From Ctena decussata (Eukaryota > Mollusca > Bivalvia > Lucinida > Lucinidae): DNA of 64,000 nt. The notes beneath the pieces are model-generated. The model had not been told where the DNA came from. It worked only from the letters and a program-made list of their open reading frames with translations, and did not search any database. The stretch lies in NCBI GenBank assembly GCA_963989385.1, contig OZ022515.1:13238803-13302802 (forward strand), in the 5' to 3' direction. Position 1 is the stretch's first letter. The number at the start of each line of letters is the position of its first letter. Position numbers and translations under genes: made by a program. Shown one piece after another: positions 1-11,588 of the stretch.

Positions 1-176
1 TGACCCCCCCCTCCTTCGCCACACACACACCACTGCTCCATGGCTTATTCATTTTGACACCCCTTCCCTCAGTAGATCACCAACACACATTTGGAGCCCC
101 CATACACACACACCCACACCCACCCTCCTCCATCTCGCCACCTGATAATTAATGAAAAATGTAATTTAAACATTAC
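1..176. repeat. C/A-rich simple sequence
   Basis: Low-complexity stretch of CA dinucleotides and C/CT runs (cacacaca, cccccc, ctcctcc). No coding signal is visible. Confidence 0.6.
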
Positions 177-231
177 ATGTTTAGGTCAGTTCAGTCGCTG
201 GGCCTCCCGCAAAGGATCTATTTGAAGTTGA

Positions 232-431
232 GGAGCCCGGTAGCTCAATGGGTTGAGCTCTGGCCTGCTCATATAGCGTCCCGCTTCCCCCCTCCCCCCT
301 GGAGGTGGAAACGTGTCAACCGTAAACGAGTTTCCAAAATGCACCCAGCCTTTCATTATCACCCTCCCGTCTACTGATAAGACCGAAATACTATTGTACA
401 GGACGTAAAATCGCAAGTCATTTATCCATCC
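232..431 (+). mobile_element. tRNA-derived SINE (family 1), copy 1
   Basis: The head GAGCCCGGTAGCTCAATGGG carries a tRNA A-box-like segment. It is followed by a body (CCCTCCCGTCTACTGATAAG, then GGACGTAAAATCGCAAGTCAT) that recurs in reverse at 434-560, 15930-16169, 30452-30655, 58295-58498 and in part at 59680-59790. The copy runs head-left, tail-right and meets copy 2 tail to tail at about 432. The tRNA species was not assigned. Confidence 0.65.
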
Positions 432-433
432 CT

Positions 434-876
434 GGATGGATTGTTGGGCGAATTGCAATTTTACGTCCTTTTCAACAGTATTTTAGTCATATCAGAACGA
501 TGGGAGGGTGATAATGAAAATCTGTGTGCAGCGGAACTCCGTTTACAGGTGAAAAGATTTGAGCCGCGACGTGACAAAACCAACAATGTGGTCGTGCGTC
601 CAGCGCAGACTCAGATCAGCCTGGGCATCCGCCCAGTCTGATCAGAGCCTTCGCTGTCCGCATGGAGGTAGCTTAGACCCTTAGCTACCTTTTGAGCACT
701 TCACGAACAGTCTGATCAAACTAGGGGGATGCCCAGGCTGATTTGTGTCTGCACTGGGCGGACGACCACATTGTCGGTTTTCTCGTGTCGCGGCTCATTT
801 TTGCGCCAGCAGGAATTGAACTGGAGAGCTCTACATCAGCAAGCCAGTGTTTAATCCTCTGAGCTACCGGGGCTTC
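434..876 (-). mobile_element. SINE family 1, copy 2, split by a MITE
   Basis: Same SINE on the minus strand: the body (GCAATTTTACGTCCTTTTCA) is at 434-559 and the tRNA-like head (GAGCTACCGGGGCTTCCC) ends near 876. The palindromic MITE at 560-797 splits it; removing the MITE restores the SINE order seen at 58295-58498. It forms an inverted, tail-to-tail pair with copy 1. Confidence 0.65.
560..797. mobile_element. Fold-back MITE family M, copy A
   Basis: A near-complete palindrome of about 238 bp. It begins TGAGCCGCGAC and ends CGCGGCTCA; the arms carry the shared blocks CAGCCTGGGCATCCGCCCAG and GATCAGAGTCTTCGCTGTCC. The centre is a short loop between GTAGCTTA and TAGCTAC. No ORF, so non-autonomous. 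Inserted in SINE copy 2; the flanks on both sides are T-rich (TT/TT). Confidence 0.8.
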
Positions 877-879
877 CCA

Positions 880-955
880 TCTATCTATCTATTAAAAGTT
901 AAGAGCGGACAGGCATATCCATCCATCTATTAAAGGTTAAGGGCGGACAGGCATG
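880..955 (+). repeat. Two-copy short tandem repeat
   Basis: The segment CATCTATTAAAGGTTAAGGG and its variant CTATCTATTAAAAGTTAAGAG, each followed by CGGACAGGCAT, stand in tandem with a period of about 40 bp. From here to 1600 nothing else was recognised. Confidence 0.55.
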
Positions 956-1619
956 TACATAGGAACTCTTCTTTGGCTTCACCAGTGCCATGTCTCATAT
1001 ACAGCTGCGTTGTGACACGCAAAAAGTTGCTCAATGAAAATAGACTCTGCATCGTGCAGTCTGGTCAGAGTCCCATGTATGGACCCTAAGAAATCTACTC
1101 GCAAAATTAATACTTTAGTATCGCAGACCAGTTTTAGGTTTCGCTGCTTAGAAACGGATAAGGGTCATTGGTTTGTCGTGAAGGGTTGGTGACTACATGT
1201 TTCCGAATTGTTCATGGCTGAACCAACGTGGTCCCAAGTCCGCGATCACAGTGTGGTTATTCAATGATGACCGACCTGTCGGTAACTAAAAAAACTGCTC
1301 CGCCGACATAAAAAGGATGTAAAAATAATATATAAAGCAGTACTGGGCTGTTCTGGCAGCTGTCTGAGCAGTGCTGATGCTGATCAGGCTAAATCAAATG
1401 AAAATCATATTGAGGGCACAGAGTGACTGGTTACACTGACTTAGTAGTAGTCAAATTATCAGCCATGGTTGATAAAGTATTGCATATGTCATGTACATAT
1501 TGAAAGGTATTCTTACTGTCTGATGGTGTTTTAACATATGCCATGTTACATCTCAGTGCTGTGATGTGGTGCGCCATATGAATGTGAAATAAGGAGGACA
1601 TTAGAATAATGTTGTATCT

Positions 1620-1925
1620 CACAGTTATGGTTGTTTCATTCAGTGGAATATAAATGGTCTTTGATTTAATAGAAAGAACTAGTCCATCCCATAACCTTGA
1701 AAGGAATGCACAAGCTACTGCAGCTCTGATAAAACTGACGCCAGTATGGAATTTTCTGTATCTCTCACTTATGGTTGTATAATTCAATGGCAGATATTTT
1801 TCTTTGAGATCTAGTCCATCCCATTACCTTGAAAAGATTGCACAAGCCACTGCAGCTCTGGCAAAACTGATGCCAATACAGAATTGAGGTTACTCGCACT
1901 TATAGTTATATGATTTAATTAAGAT
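1620..1925 (+). repeat. Degenerate tandem repeat, about 135-bp unit
   Basis: The block TCTAGTCCATCCCAT..ACCTTGAAA..TGCACAAGC..ACTGCAGCTCTG..AAAACTGA is present at about 1678 and again at about 1810, each followed by a CTCACTTATGGTTGTAT-like segment; a third partial copy of that segment precedes them near 1618. No coding potential was seen. Confidence 0.6.
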
Positions 1926-1936
1926 TGCAAATGTTT

Positions 1937-2112
1937 TATTATTTAGAAAAGTTTGATTCTGATTTAATAGAAAAGATAATTTTCCCAATTATATTGATCT
2001 TCTGTAAACATGGCTAAGACCTAGATTATTTAGAAAAGTTTGATTTTCATTTGATAGAAAATTTAATTTTCACAATAAGATTGATCTTCTGCAAACATAG
2101 CTAAGACCTAGA
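1937..2112 (+). repeat. Two-copy tandem repeat, about 88-bp unit
   Basis: The unit starting ATTATTTAGAAAAGTTTGAT and ending AACATGGCTAAGACCTAG occurs at about 1937-2023 and again at about 2024-2112, with roughly 10% differences by eye. Confidence 0.7.
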
Positions 2113-3159
2113 CGTACAATACAGCACATTGCGGCTTCTCTGAGGCACATAGTGGCTTTTCTGAAGTGCTTGCTAGTTCCGACACCATGGAACACGTGGA
2201 CACTATTGCACCAGTCATACATCTAGCAAGATTTTTTATTAATACTATATTTAGTTTATTTCTGTTTTAATTTAGTTCCTTTTTTTTTTTTTTTTTTTAC
2301 CTTTAAATCTATTCAGTTATAACATCATTTTGCCTTCTTCCTGTCGCTAATTATGCGATGGTATTAAGTTTTATCTTCTCCATTAGTCTTGTCATAATGA
2401 TATGTTTTAGATTTTGTTTTCCTTTATGGACTTACAACAGAAGTTTTATCCCCTAGTGATCTACTGGCCGTTCCTTTGAGGCGGTACTTCTATTGTGGTT
2501 TCTTAATGGTATATGTTGTTATATCCGCTTTTCTATGTCTAGCTATCCACTTAGATTTCCGTTTTGTTTTGTAAATGAAAATAGAAAATAGGTAAAAATA
2601 CGTACATGTCGCTGCTGTTTTCATTAGGATCGCTGAAAGACCACCTCTTTGTAAAAAAGCTGCTGATTCGGTTAACGTACTCTCTTATGTGAATATTTTT
2701 CAATTTTTGTGAGCATGCTTGTTTCCTTTTCGGTTTTGAGAGAGGGATGTGGGATTTGAGTGTATTTCCCGATCATTGTCTATCAATCTCTCATTCTCTC
2801 CTTTTTTCTGAAAAAATATACCAGTGTTTTGTTGGGCTACTCGAAGATATTCATTAATACATTTAAATGAACACCAGGTAATGATATCCACGTGTTCCTC
2901 CTGTACCTACAAATCTTATCTCACCCTGGACTGGAAAAAATTCGCGTGTATTCAATGCATTTGTTATACAATCTAGTGATATATTGCGTGGAAAATAACT
3001 GGGCGGACTAGCGTGACCTTATTTAGCGCCATTCAGACGTCATTTTGAATGCTTTGGTGATGTCAATTTTCTTTTCCATGAGGATAGACGGCGTAACGAT
3101 GTTTTATCGCTTAAAAAAACTTTCGAAACACATGAAAGCGCCATTGTTAAAGTTAAAAG
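2113..3159. other. Noncoding stretch with poly-T
   Basis: AT-rich DNA with a poly-T run at about 2279-2298. A short segment near 2464-2500 (GGCCGTTCCTTTGAGGCGGT) resembles one at about 18833, a weak sign of a shared old repeat. No gene, RNA or clear element was recognised. Confidence 0.4.
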
Positions 3160-3835
3160 TTGTTGGTGGGGTGGGATTTCTTAATATTATCATGGCGGAA
3201 AACTGGAAAAATCTGAAGGAAACACCACTTGCATTCTTATCGATTCTTGCGTGTTAGCATTCAAAATAGATTCTTGCAAACAAGTGCTTGTTGCCCAACA
3301 TATCACTGGTTGGAGGTCAGTTGTAAGTGAATATATGTGTGATGATTTTGTTTCTCACTTTTGGTATATTCACGACGACTGACCTCCAACCAGTGATATA
3401 ACGTGCAAGCATCAAATCATTGTAAGCAAGAATCTATTTCTCAAATAAAGTATGGTTTTAATCAAACACAATCCAGCCTCTGTGTGCAGTTTTTTATATG
3501 AAATCATGGGGGAAAACTGGAGAAATCTAAAGCAAACACTTGCAGTTTTCTCGTTTCTTGCGTGTTAGGATTCGACATAGATTCTTGCTAACAAATGATT
3601 TGTTGCCAAACATATCACTGGATTGAGGTCAGTTGTCAGTCAATATATGCATTGTGTGATGATTCTGCATCTCACTTGTGATATATTCACGACGACTGAC
3701 CTGCATTCAGTGAGATATTGTGCAAGAAACAAATCACTGTAAGCAAGAATCTATTTCATAAATAAAGTTCTTTTTTATAATGAAACAAAATCCAACCTCT
3801 GTGTGCAGTTTGTTTTTATGTTCCCCAAAGCCATA
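3160..3835. repeat. Tandemly duplicated fold-back element (two about 325-bp units)
   Basis: Two direct units (about 3160-3480 and 3480-3810) each contain the same palindrome. Arms in unit 1 are TATCACTGGTTGGAGGTCAG and its inverse CTGACCTCCAACCAGTGATA, flanked by an outer inverted pair AGATTCTTGC / GCAAGAATCT. Unit 2 has TATCACTGGATTGAGGTCAG and CTGACCTGCATTCAGTGAGA. Both have the same outer pair, AATAAAG-type ends and the shared CCTCTGTGTGCAGTTT join. A related palindrome lies at about 31060-31190. Confidence 0.75.
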
Positions 3836-4053
3836 TGAGTCATGGCACGACAAACCCAACAACGTGGTCGTGCACCCAGCACAGACTCAGATCAGCCTGG
3901 GTATCCGCCCAGTATGATCATAGTCTCCGATGTCCGCATGGAGGTAGCTAAAACCCTTAGCTACCCTAAAATGGCGTAGCGAAAAGACTTGATGGATACA
4001 AAGGCTGTTCTGAGTCAGCGCTGGGTGCACAACCACTTTGTTGGTTTTCTCAT
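3836..4053. mobile_element. Fold-back MITE family M, copy B (left part)
   Basis: Diverged copy starting TGAGTCATGGCACGAC after a TA, and running to the retrotransposon insertion point at 4053. Its last bases (GTCTTGGCTCA) reappear at 13884-13894 beyond the LTR element, so the MITE was present before the retrotransposon inserted. Confidence 0.7.
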
Positions 4054-6195
4054 TGTTACGAAAGGAATCAGATCGTCGACTATGTCGTTGAAATTATTTT
4101 AATCCTTTCAATCAGTAGGGCTACAGTGTTTATGGTAACTATGGTAATAAAACATTTACGGAAATTGTGGCTAGGTCATGCATGGATTATTTGTGAATAC
4201 CTCACGTGGCAGTTTTCACTGTACAGCGTGTTGCATGATTTGAAGGTGAATACTTACATGCTGAACTCGAGCCGCATGATTTAAAAGTGAGACGGATAGT
4301 ATTTATATTCGTAAATTATTATTGAAAATTTAGACGTGTTTTTTTTAATTCTAAGACGAAGGATGTTATATTGTCGGGTGCCTAGATTCAGTGTTAACAC
4401 CTGAGGGGTAAGATTTTATTATATTTATTCAGAATAGTTTTGGCTAAGAATGAAAAAATGTGACTTCTGATTGATATGGTATGATCAGATGTATCGACTG
4501 ATTTTGTTGAAAATGATGATGCTGCGCATGTATCGACTAATTTTGTTGATAATGATCATGCTGCGCATGGTATTTGTATTTAAGGAAGTTTTGTCAATTA
4601 CGGAAATAGTTTATAACCCTGATGTTGGTTGCAATGGTGTGCGTCTATTTGACGTCGAGTGACGTCAGTCAAATTCACGTTATTTATATGACGTCAGTTG
4701 CATTCAAGATATTGCGACGTCAGCACTTTTTATATTAGTTTCACGTATATGTGGCCTATTGAAGTAGATTGATTTGTAATGGAACTAATTTACATACTCG
4801 TGACGTCAATTGGCGTCATAGCATGCACCGCATTAATTTTTTTTTCCATATGTTTGAATGGTTACATTTGGTCGTCATGCGTTTGATTTGCCTTCACTAG
4901 ATGACATCATATGGTATGACATCATTGGCGTCATGATGTCAGATCAAACGTTATGATCCCAAATGTGTTAGAAACGCTTATTAAGTTATTATATTCTATG
5001 GCAAATGGTAATACGCTTAGTTTAAAGAAATGAATTAATACATATGCGAGTTAGATTTTTGGTAAATCAATTTAATGTAGATAGGTCATTGTTTAGAACA
5101 TTCATGTTTTATGTGGGGTATATCATGGTGATATCTGTTGACGTCAGTATATTCTTGATAATGTTTGACGTCAGATCCTTCGACGCACATGCGTGGTAGG
5201 ATCTACGTTTCTTCATTGGCGAAAGTGGTAAGCACAATTTTGGCTTTACATCGTGAGCGTGAGTTGTGTCTAGTGACACGGCTGGCGTGTGCACGTTATG
5301 CTCGGCATTTGTCGAGGGCGTTGTACGGTATTTCAAAGACAGCCCCAAATCTTGTTATTATGTAGTTATAATGTATTAAGTGTAAGTTCGTTATTTTTAG
5401 GCACTTCAAGTCCGGCAGTCAGCTGTTTGGGCTTAGAGCCACGTCTCACCTGGAGATTCTGCATACATCTCAGGTTAATACTAACCCGGGTGGAGGCAAA
5501 ATCACAACGCCACGTGCTCAAGAGTCCTAGCCAAGGCGAGACGCACGATTACTAGGCGAAGTCGGCCGATATTGTCGAGATGATTGTCTACTGAAAGTGT
5601 GGGACGAGGTGAACCAGTAGTGTTCGACCACTAGGGTGTTTCCCATAATATATAGACTGGTCCCTGGTACGATCCAGAGAGCGACCAGTATATTAGTGCG
5701 CACGCGATATGATATAAGTGGGTGTTTCCCATCATATATGGACTGACCCATGGTAGGATCCAGGGAGTAACCAGTATAACTAAGCCAGCACAAGGCCTTA
5801 TTTTTTGTGAGCTCAGTTAAAGTTTTTTGTTCTTTGTATTTTCCTTTAGTTCATGGCGCTGAGCCTAGTACGGTGTTGACGTCAGACGGTAATCTTTTTG
5901 CGTATCGTATGCAAATCGATTACAGATTTGAAACAAACACCTTATTTGGGCCAGCGACATGAACTGATATGTTTTGTATATTATTGTAATTGTGACAGTT
6001 GTAAATTGTATTGTCTGTTTATAAAATTTACATTACTATATATATTAACTCCAAAAATTCTAACGTTGTTAGAGTTTCCTTGTTAATGTAATACACTGGT
6101 CGATAACTCTTTAACCGGAAGTCACCCTCCGCCGTCCTGGCGACGCATATGGCTCTACACCCATGTCAACCGTGTGTAAAACCTTCTGCGTAACA
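4054..6195 (+). repeat. 5' LTR
   Basis: 2142-bp long terminal repeat, TGTTACG...GTAACA. It contains six perfect TGACGTCA palindromes (4660, 4689, 4801, 5139, 5166, 5877) and several one-mismatch versions. It also holds a two-copy internal tandem repeat of about 88 bp (about 5634 and 5722, GGGTGTTTCCCAT.ATATA). The small open frames inside it on either strand have no coding signature. Confidence 0.92.
5634..5790 (+). repeat. Two-copy tandem repeat within the 5' LTR
   Basis: The unit GTGTTTCCCATAATATATAG..GGTCC..GGTA.GATCCAG..AG..ACCAGTATA is present twice with a period of about 88 bp. It is conserved at the matching place in the 3' LTR (about 13319 and 13406), so the duplication predates this insertion. 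Confidence 0.75.
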
Positions 6196-6214
6196 TGGTG
6201 TCAGAAGTGGGATT
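6196..6214 (+). promoter_or_regulatory. Primer-binding site (tRNA-Leu)
   Basis: TGGTGTCAGAAGTGGGATT directly follows the LTR end. It is complementary to the 3' end of animal tRNA-Leu (CCA plus acceptor stem and T arm), the primer for minus-strand DNA synthesis. Spacing to the LTR is zero. Confidence 0.85.
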
Positions 6215-7070
6215 GGTTTCCGGCTAATATCTGCCAGTGTAAGACATTGACAATATATATAGAATCTAGGCACAATTTTGCCAGCCTATTTGCTTTGATG
6301 TGAATTTAAGAAAGGGCAATTTTGCCACTAAATTCTTTGTAAAGGTAACCTTCACTCAATTAAGGTCAACTATCCTTATTCCCTGCGTGATGAAGTGCGA
6401 AAGCCCATGCATTAATTTGTGATAGAATGTATCAGGTTGCATATCTGAGTGGGGAAACCGAGGTGTATAGACATGAATTGTCTTGGCACGGATGATACAT
6501 ATTTAGTTTTAAGGTCCGTTGAGTACCTTGGCACTGCTATTGCATGACATTCTGTTAGTTTATTAATTTAAACGTTTGTACGTTGTGTCGTAATCGTTAC
6601 TGAGGTCCATTTTATGTCCTGATTTAGTAACGTAGGTCACCCGTAACGTTGTATAATATCGTTACAATGAATCAAACCTAATAGCAGAATCTTAAGTTTG
6701 ATTTACCGTTTGTATCTTATAAGGTTTTGTAATGTAGGACGTACAGTTGTCATGTCAGTGTTAATACGATGCGTTACATACGTTACGTTTGTATATCCGA
6801 TACGCTAGATCAAATTGGACGTAATTGTAATGTTGGTTATTTACGTCGTCTAATTACGTCATTTGATAGTGAAAAGGAGTTCTTAGCTAAGTCAACGTCA
6901 GTTTATGACGTCATTTCCGGTCTGTTATGAACGTAACTTTAATGGCTACGTCCAGATCGCGAGTATACTAATTAATCAACGTTTTAGTTGGATTAGTTTG
7001 TTATTATTATTGTTAACGTTTTAGTTAACGTGTGTGACTTTAAGTGAACGTCGGTTTCAGTTAAGTTAAC
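6215..7070 (+). other. Untranslated leader of the retrotransposon
   Basis: About 855 bp between primer site and the first Gag-like frame. AT-rich, rich in ACGT/ACGTT words, with one perfect TGACGTCA at 6906-6913. No ORF of note. Confidence 0.6.
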
Positions 7071-8430
7071 GTGAGCATAACTTTAAGCGTCATGGATCAG
7101 TTAGTTAAGAAGGGAAAGGAGTTAGGCTATGAGGGGCAGGCTTTGCAGGAATTTGTGAAGCATCAGCAAGAGACTGAGAGGGCAGAAAGGCACGCGGTAA
7201 AAAACTTGATAAAGAAAAGACTGCGCAGGCCGAAAAAGACAGGGAAATTGAGTTAGCTAGGATCGCGCAGGCCGATAAAGACAGGGAAATTGAATTGGCT
7301 AGAATCGCGACGGAAGAAAATAAGATTGCGGCGGATAGGGAAATAGAGATGGCGCGGATTGAAAGTATAGAGCGGCAAGCCGAGAAAGATAGGGAAGTTA
7401 GGTTGTCTCAAGTCAAAAGCGACAAGGAAGCGAAGTTATCAAGCGAAGTTGAGTTAGAAAAGTTGAAGTATAGTTTTGAATTGCAGCAATGCGAGTTAAA
7501 GAATCAGATAGAGTTGCAGAAGGTAACGTTTAGAGTTGAATTAGAAAACAGAAGGCTGAAAAGTTAGCGCATGCGCGAGATCCGAAGTTACCGTTTTTGA
7601 TGAAGTTAAGGACAGCAGGAGATGCTTATCAAGGTTTGAGAAATACGCGACGGCGAATAAATGGGATTAATACGTTTGGGCTGCATATTTAAGCGCATTA
7701 CTTAAAGGTCGCGCGCTTGATGTTTATGATAGATTGTCTGTAGATGATGCAGCAGATAATGACAAGTTGAAAGATGCGTTGTTAAAGAATTTCGATATGA
7801 CTGAACGTGGATTTAGGAAGAAATTTCGCTATAATAGGCCTGAAAAGTCCGAAACGTTTATTCAGTTTAGTTGTAGACTTAGGTCGTATCTTAATAAATG
7901 GTTGAAAATGGCGAAAGTAGTCCAGTCTTATGAAGCTGTTTGCGATTTTTTCGCTAGAGATCAGTTTTTAGAATCCTGTAGTAAAGAACCATACGTTCAT
8001 TTGAAACTGAAAACATTCACGAATCTAGGTGAGATGGCTAGGGAAGCAGAATTATTTGAAGAAGCACGTGGCGATGTCTACGCTTGTGTTAATAAGGGGC
8101 AATGTGATAGTAAGAGCGTAACTCAGAGTAGATCCGATCATAAGCCGAGTGCGAAACCAGAGATAAAATGTAGTATTTGGTGGTATGGGACATTTAACAT
8201 ATAAATGCTATAGGAATCCCGATAGGAAGCAAGCATATAGTGCGGAGGTAGGTGCAAGTGCAAGCGGATATAGCGGAAATAAGAAGAGTAGTTATGCAGC
8301 AGAAGATGAGACACAAAAATTACAGAGTAAGAGCGTACTGTTCAGACGAATGGTAGTAATTAAGATCGTGGCCGTGGTCGGGGTTATTCCCGCGGACGTG
8401 GTCGGGGTGGCGGACATCAAATGAGCTTTT
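7071..8430 (+). pseudogene. Degenerate gag
   Basis: Coding in at least four fragments in different frames (7071-7256, 7295-7567, 7734-8204, 8185-8424). The first two form a long charged coiled coil (repeats of ..ADKDREIELARI..) produced partly by a two-copy 54-bp repeat near 7205-7310. The third fragment has a retrotransposon Gag/SCAN-like helical core (motif FDMTERGFRKKFR). At the third/fourth junction a nucleic-acid-binding zinc knuckle (start KCSI, end GHLTYKC) is split by a frameshift, and an RG-rich segment follows in another frame. A stop also occurs near 7690. Not functional as read. Confidence 0.75.
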
Positions 8431-8510
8431 GTAACACTACAATGAATAGGTCTTATGAAATTTAAGGTCTCTATAAGCGTAAGGAAGAAAGTAACTTAGT
8501 CGATGATAAC

Positions 8511-8840
8511 GTGGATAGGGAAGGTGTCTGTTACTTTTTAAGGTCGCGATTACCGACTGCACAGGGTACGGTAAATGGTAAGACAGTTGTAGTTTTAAGG
8601 GACACAGGCTGTACTGGGAGTCTTGTTCGTAGAAACTTGGTTTCTAATGATCAGTTACTTGGTAGAGAATCTGATGTAACTTTGATTGATGAATCTACCC
8701 AAAGGTATCCCTTAGCAATGGTTGACATAGACTGTCCATTTTTCACAGGGTAAACTGAGGCATTGTGCATGGAAGATACATTGTATGACCTGGTTATTGG
8801 AAATATTGATGGATCAAAACTTCCCGATATGTCCCATTTT
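8511..8840 (+). pseudogene. Aspartic protease domain of pol, broken
   Basis: The fragment at 8511-8753 carries the retropepsin active site as LRDTGCTGSLV at about residue 29. It ends at a stop and frame change before 8763. The continuation (YDLVIGNIDGSK, the typical second half with the family's IG turn) lies in the next fragment. It would process Gag-Pol in an intact element. Confidence 0.75.
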
Positions 8841-8849
8841 GCAATGGCG

Positions 8850-10310
8850 GCAGTGACTAGGTCACAAGCTAAGCAAGGTGAAGAGGTCTATAGGAAACTT
8901 AAGGTTCCTGATCAAATTATTGCTAGTGATAAGGAGGCGTTGAGGCAGGCCCAAGTTGTTGACCCTAAATTGAATGGCAAAAGGCAAAGAGTGGAATCTG
9001 GGAATGTGACTATTAGTCGTGGATTGAACCGAGGTAAAACTGAGTTTATCCGAAAGAACGATTTATTGTATCGGCAGTTTACTAAGGGAAATGAGGTCAC
9101 TTTGCAGCTTGTTATCCCTGAAGGTTTTCGTGAAAAGGTGTTAAGGTTGGCGCACGAAACCTTGATGTCAGGACATTTGGGGAAAAGAAAACGATAGATA
9201 GTGTGTTAACTGAGTTCTTTTGGCCTTGAGTTTGTGGTGATGTGGCAAGGTTTTGTAAATCTTGTGACATTTGTCAAAGGACTATTCAAAAAGGTCGTGT
9301 CACTAAGGTACCTTTAAGGAAGCTGGCACAGATTGACACACCATTTAAACGAGTCGCTGTTGATATAGTCGGACCGATAGAACCTCGTTCTAACAGGAAA
9401 TTGCGCTATATTTTAACAATGATAGACTGTGCGACGAGATATCCCGAAGCGGTAGCGTTACCCGGCATTGAGACGGAACGCGTAGCCGAAGCGTTAGTTG
9501 AGATGTTAAGTAGAGTTGGCATACCTGATGAAATGTTAACGGATTGTGGAAGTCAGTTAACTGCTGAAGTTATGAAAGGAGTAAGCAGGTTGTTATCACT
9601 CGAGCAGTTAACCACGACGCCGTATCATCCTATCTGTAACGGTCTTGTAGAGCGTTTCCACGCGACGTTGAAGCAAATGCTACGTAGGATGTGCGCAGAA
9701 CGTCCAAAAGACTGGGATAAATATCTCCCAGCACTACTGTTGGCAATGAGGGAGGTTCCGCAGGAGTCATTAGGATTTTCTCCGTTCGAATTGCTATACG
9801 GACGTAACGTTAGAGCTCTATGGCAATATTACGTGAATTATGGTCTGAAGAGGTACAGAATGAGCAGGTTCTGTCTACGTACCAGTACTTAATTGAATTG
9901 AGAGAACGATTAAAGCAGACCTGTAAGTTTGCACATGATAATTTACGAAAAGTACAAGTAAAGCAAAAGGCTTATTGTGACAAACGCGCTAAGTCGCGTA
10001 AATTTAACATGGGAGATAAAGTACTGTTATTACTGCCAATTGACAGTAATAAACTGTTATTGCAATGGAAGGGTCCATATGAAGTAGTCGAGGTGGTAAA
10101 CAGAATAAACTATAAAATTGACGTCAACGGTGAATTTTTTCTTGATGATTGTGCTTTTCCGACAGCTAAAGAACCGGAAAATTATAATGACGTCAGTATT
10201 TCAGATACGTTAACGTCAGAACAACGTACGGAGGTTGAAGCGTTGATAAAACAGTACCCGGATGTACTATCAATTTTACCCGGTCGAACTGATCAAATAC
10301 ATTACGATAT
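8850..10310 (+). pseudogene. Integrase domain of pol, located before RT, broken
   Basis: The N-terminal zinc-binding part has LAHETLMSGH (two His) near 9150-9177 and CKSCDIC (two Cys) at 9257-9280, separated by a frameshift near 9190. The catalytic core at 9242-9892 shows VAVDIVG, LTDCGSQ and GLVERFH; 35 residues separate the second Asp from the Glu (DD35E). After another frameshift near 9825, the fragment 9820-10326 has a GPY/F-like module (QWKGPYEVVEVV). Its position upstream of RT rather than downstream is the diagnostic oddity. Confidence 0.85.
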
Positions 10311-10339
10311 CAAACTACTCACTTAGAACCCATACGGAC

Positions 10340-11222
10340 GAAAGGTTATTCTATCCCGTATAAGACGCGTAACGTCATGGAGACAGAGGCACAGGATCTG
10401 TTAGGTTTAGGGGTAATCGAGCCGTCGATTTCACCGTATTCATCTCCTGTTGTCCTTGTTCCGAAGAAAGACGGATTTGTTAGATTCTGTATCGACTTCC
10501 GGAAGCTAAACAAAGTGACGGAATTCGATGCAGAACCTATGCCAAATATGGAGGAGGTTATCAATAAAATGTCTGGACATAGATTCTTTACAAAGATGGA
10601 CCTGCGTAAGGGTTAGTGGCAAGTCAGTCTTACTGAAAGGTCTAAAACTTTGACAGCATTTAAAACGCCTAAGGGTTAATTCCAATTTAAAACAATGCCC
10701 TTCGGTTTGGTCAATTAGGGAGCCTCTTTTTGTAGGTTAATGAGAATCATATTGTCCAATCTCCCAAATGTTGACAGTTTTGTTGATGACATGTGGATAT
10801 TTACTGAAACATGGAAGGAACATGTGACGTCATTACGTCAATTGTTAGATCGGCTCAGGTCGGCCAAATCGACGGCAAAACCATTTAAATGCATGCTCGG
10901 ATATGACAGTATCGAGTGCCTTGGTCACAATATCGTCGGACAGACGGTACGACCGCAAGAGGACAAGATACAGGCTATCAGAGATGCTCCTCGTCCATGT
11001 ACAAAAAGGCAAATTAAATTTTTTCTGGGATTAGCTGGGTTTTACCGTCGTTTTATCCCAAATTTCTCATCCATAGCTTCTCCTCTGACTGGTTTAACTA
11101 AACGAGATATACCTAATTCTATCAAAGATTGGCAAGATCAGCATGAAAGGGCATTTCAAACCCTGAAGAGTAGGCTCACGTCTAGTCCTATTCTTCGCTT
11201 ACCTGTTTTTCAAGAAGGTTAA
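10340..11222 (+). pseudogene. Reverse transcriptase domain of pol, with in-frame stops
   Basis: RT follows integrase. Visible signatures are SSPVVLVPKKDG, RFCIDFRKLNK, FTKMDLRKG, TMPFGL and the catalytic SFVDDMW (YVDD equivalent). A frame change near 10320 precedes it; from there to 11588 the frame is constant but interrupted by stops at 10614, 10677, 10716, 11220 and, in the RNase H part, 11322. Several stops stand where the family has a tyrosine or other codon one base away (KG-stop-WQ, KG-stop-FQ), consistent with point-mutation decay. Confidence 0.85.
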
Positions 11223-11588
11223 CCGTTTGTACTCCGCACAGACGCTTCAGACGTTGGTCTTGGAGCTATTTTGCTTCAGGAATTCGAAGGGGAAGGTCGT
11301 TTACCGATTGCTTATGCTAGTTAGAAATTGTTACCTCGGGAAAGGAACTACTCTGTAATTGAAAAGGAATGTTTGGGTATAATCTGGGGTGTTGAGAAAT
11401 TTGGTAAATACCTGTATGGGGCGGAGTTCCTATTTGAAACCGACCACAAACCTTTGGCCTATATGCAGACAGCTAAGGTGCTCAATCCCCGAATCATGCG
11501 TTGGGCAATGAAATTACAGCCATACAGATACAGGATCGTTGCTATCCGCGGCCAAGATATTTTTGGGGCAGACTACCTTAGTAGATAG
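11223..11588 (+). pseudogene. RNase H domain of pol, one in-frame stop
   Basis: Signatures in order are RTDASDVGLGA, EKECLGIIWG, FETDHKPLAYM and the terminal GADYLSR, giving the expected acidic catalytic residues. One stop at 11322. The coding region ends 140 bp before the 3' LTR, so pol ends with RNase H and no integrase follows. Confidence 0.85.

Noticed and set aside
5109..5793. Several 60-90-codon open frames on both strands in the LTR, repeated at 12772-13476
   Set aside because: They are conserved only because the two LTRs are copies of each other; no coding bias or family motif.
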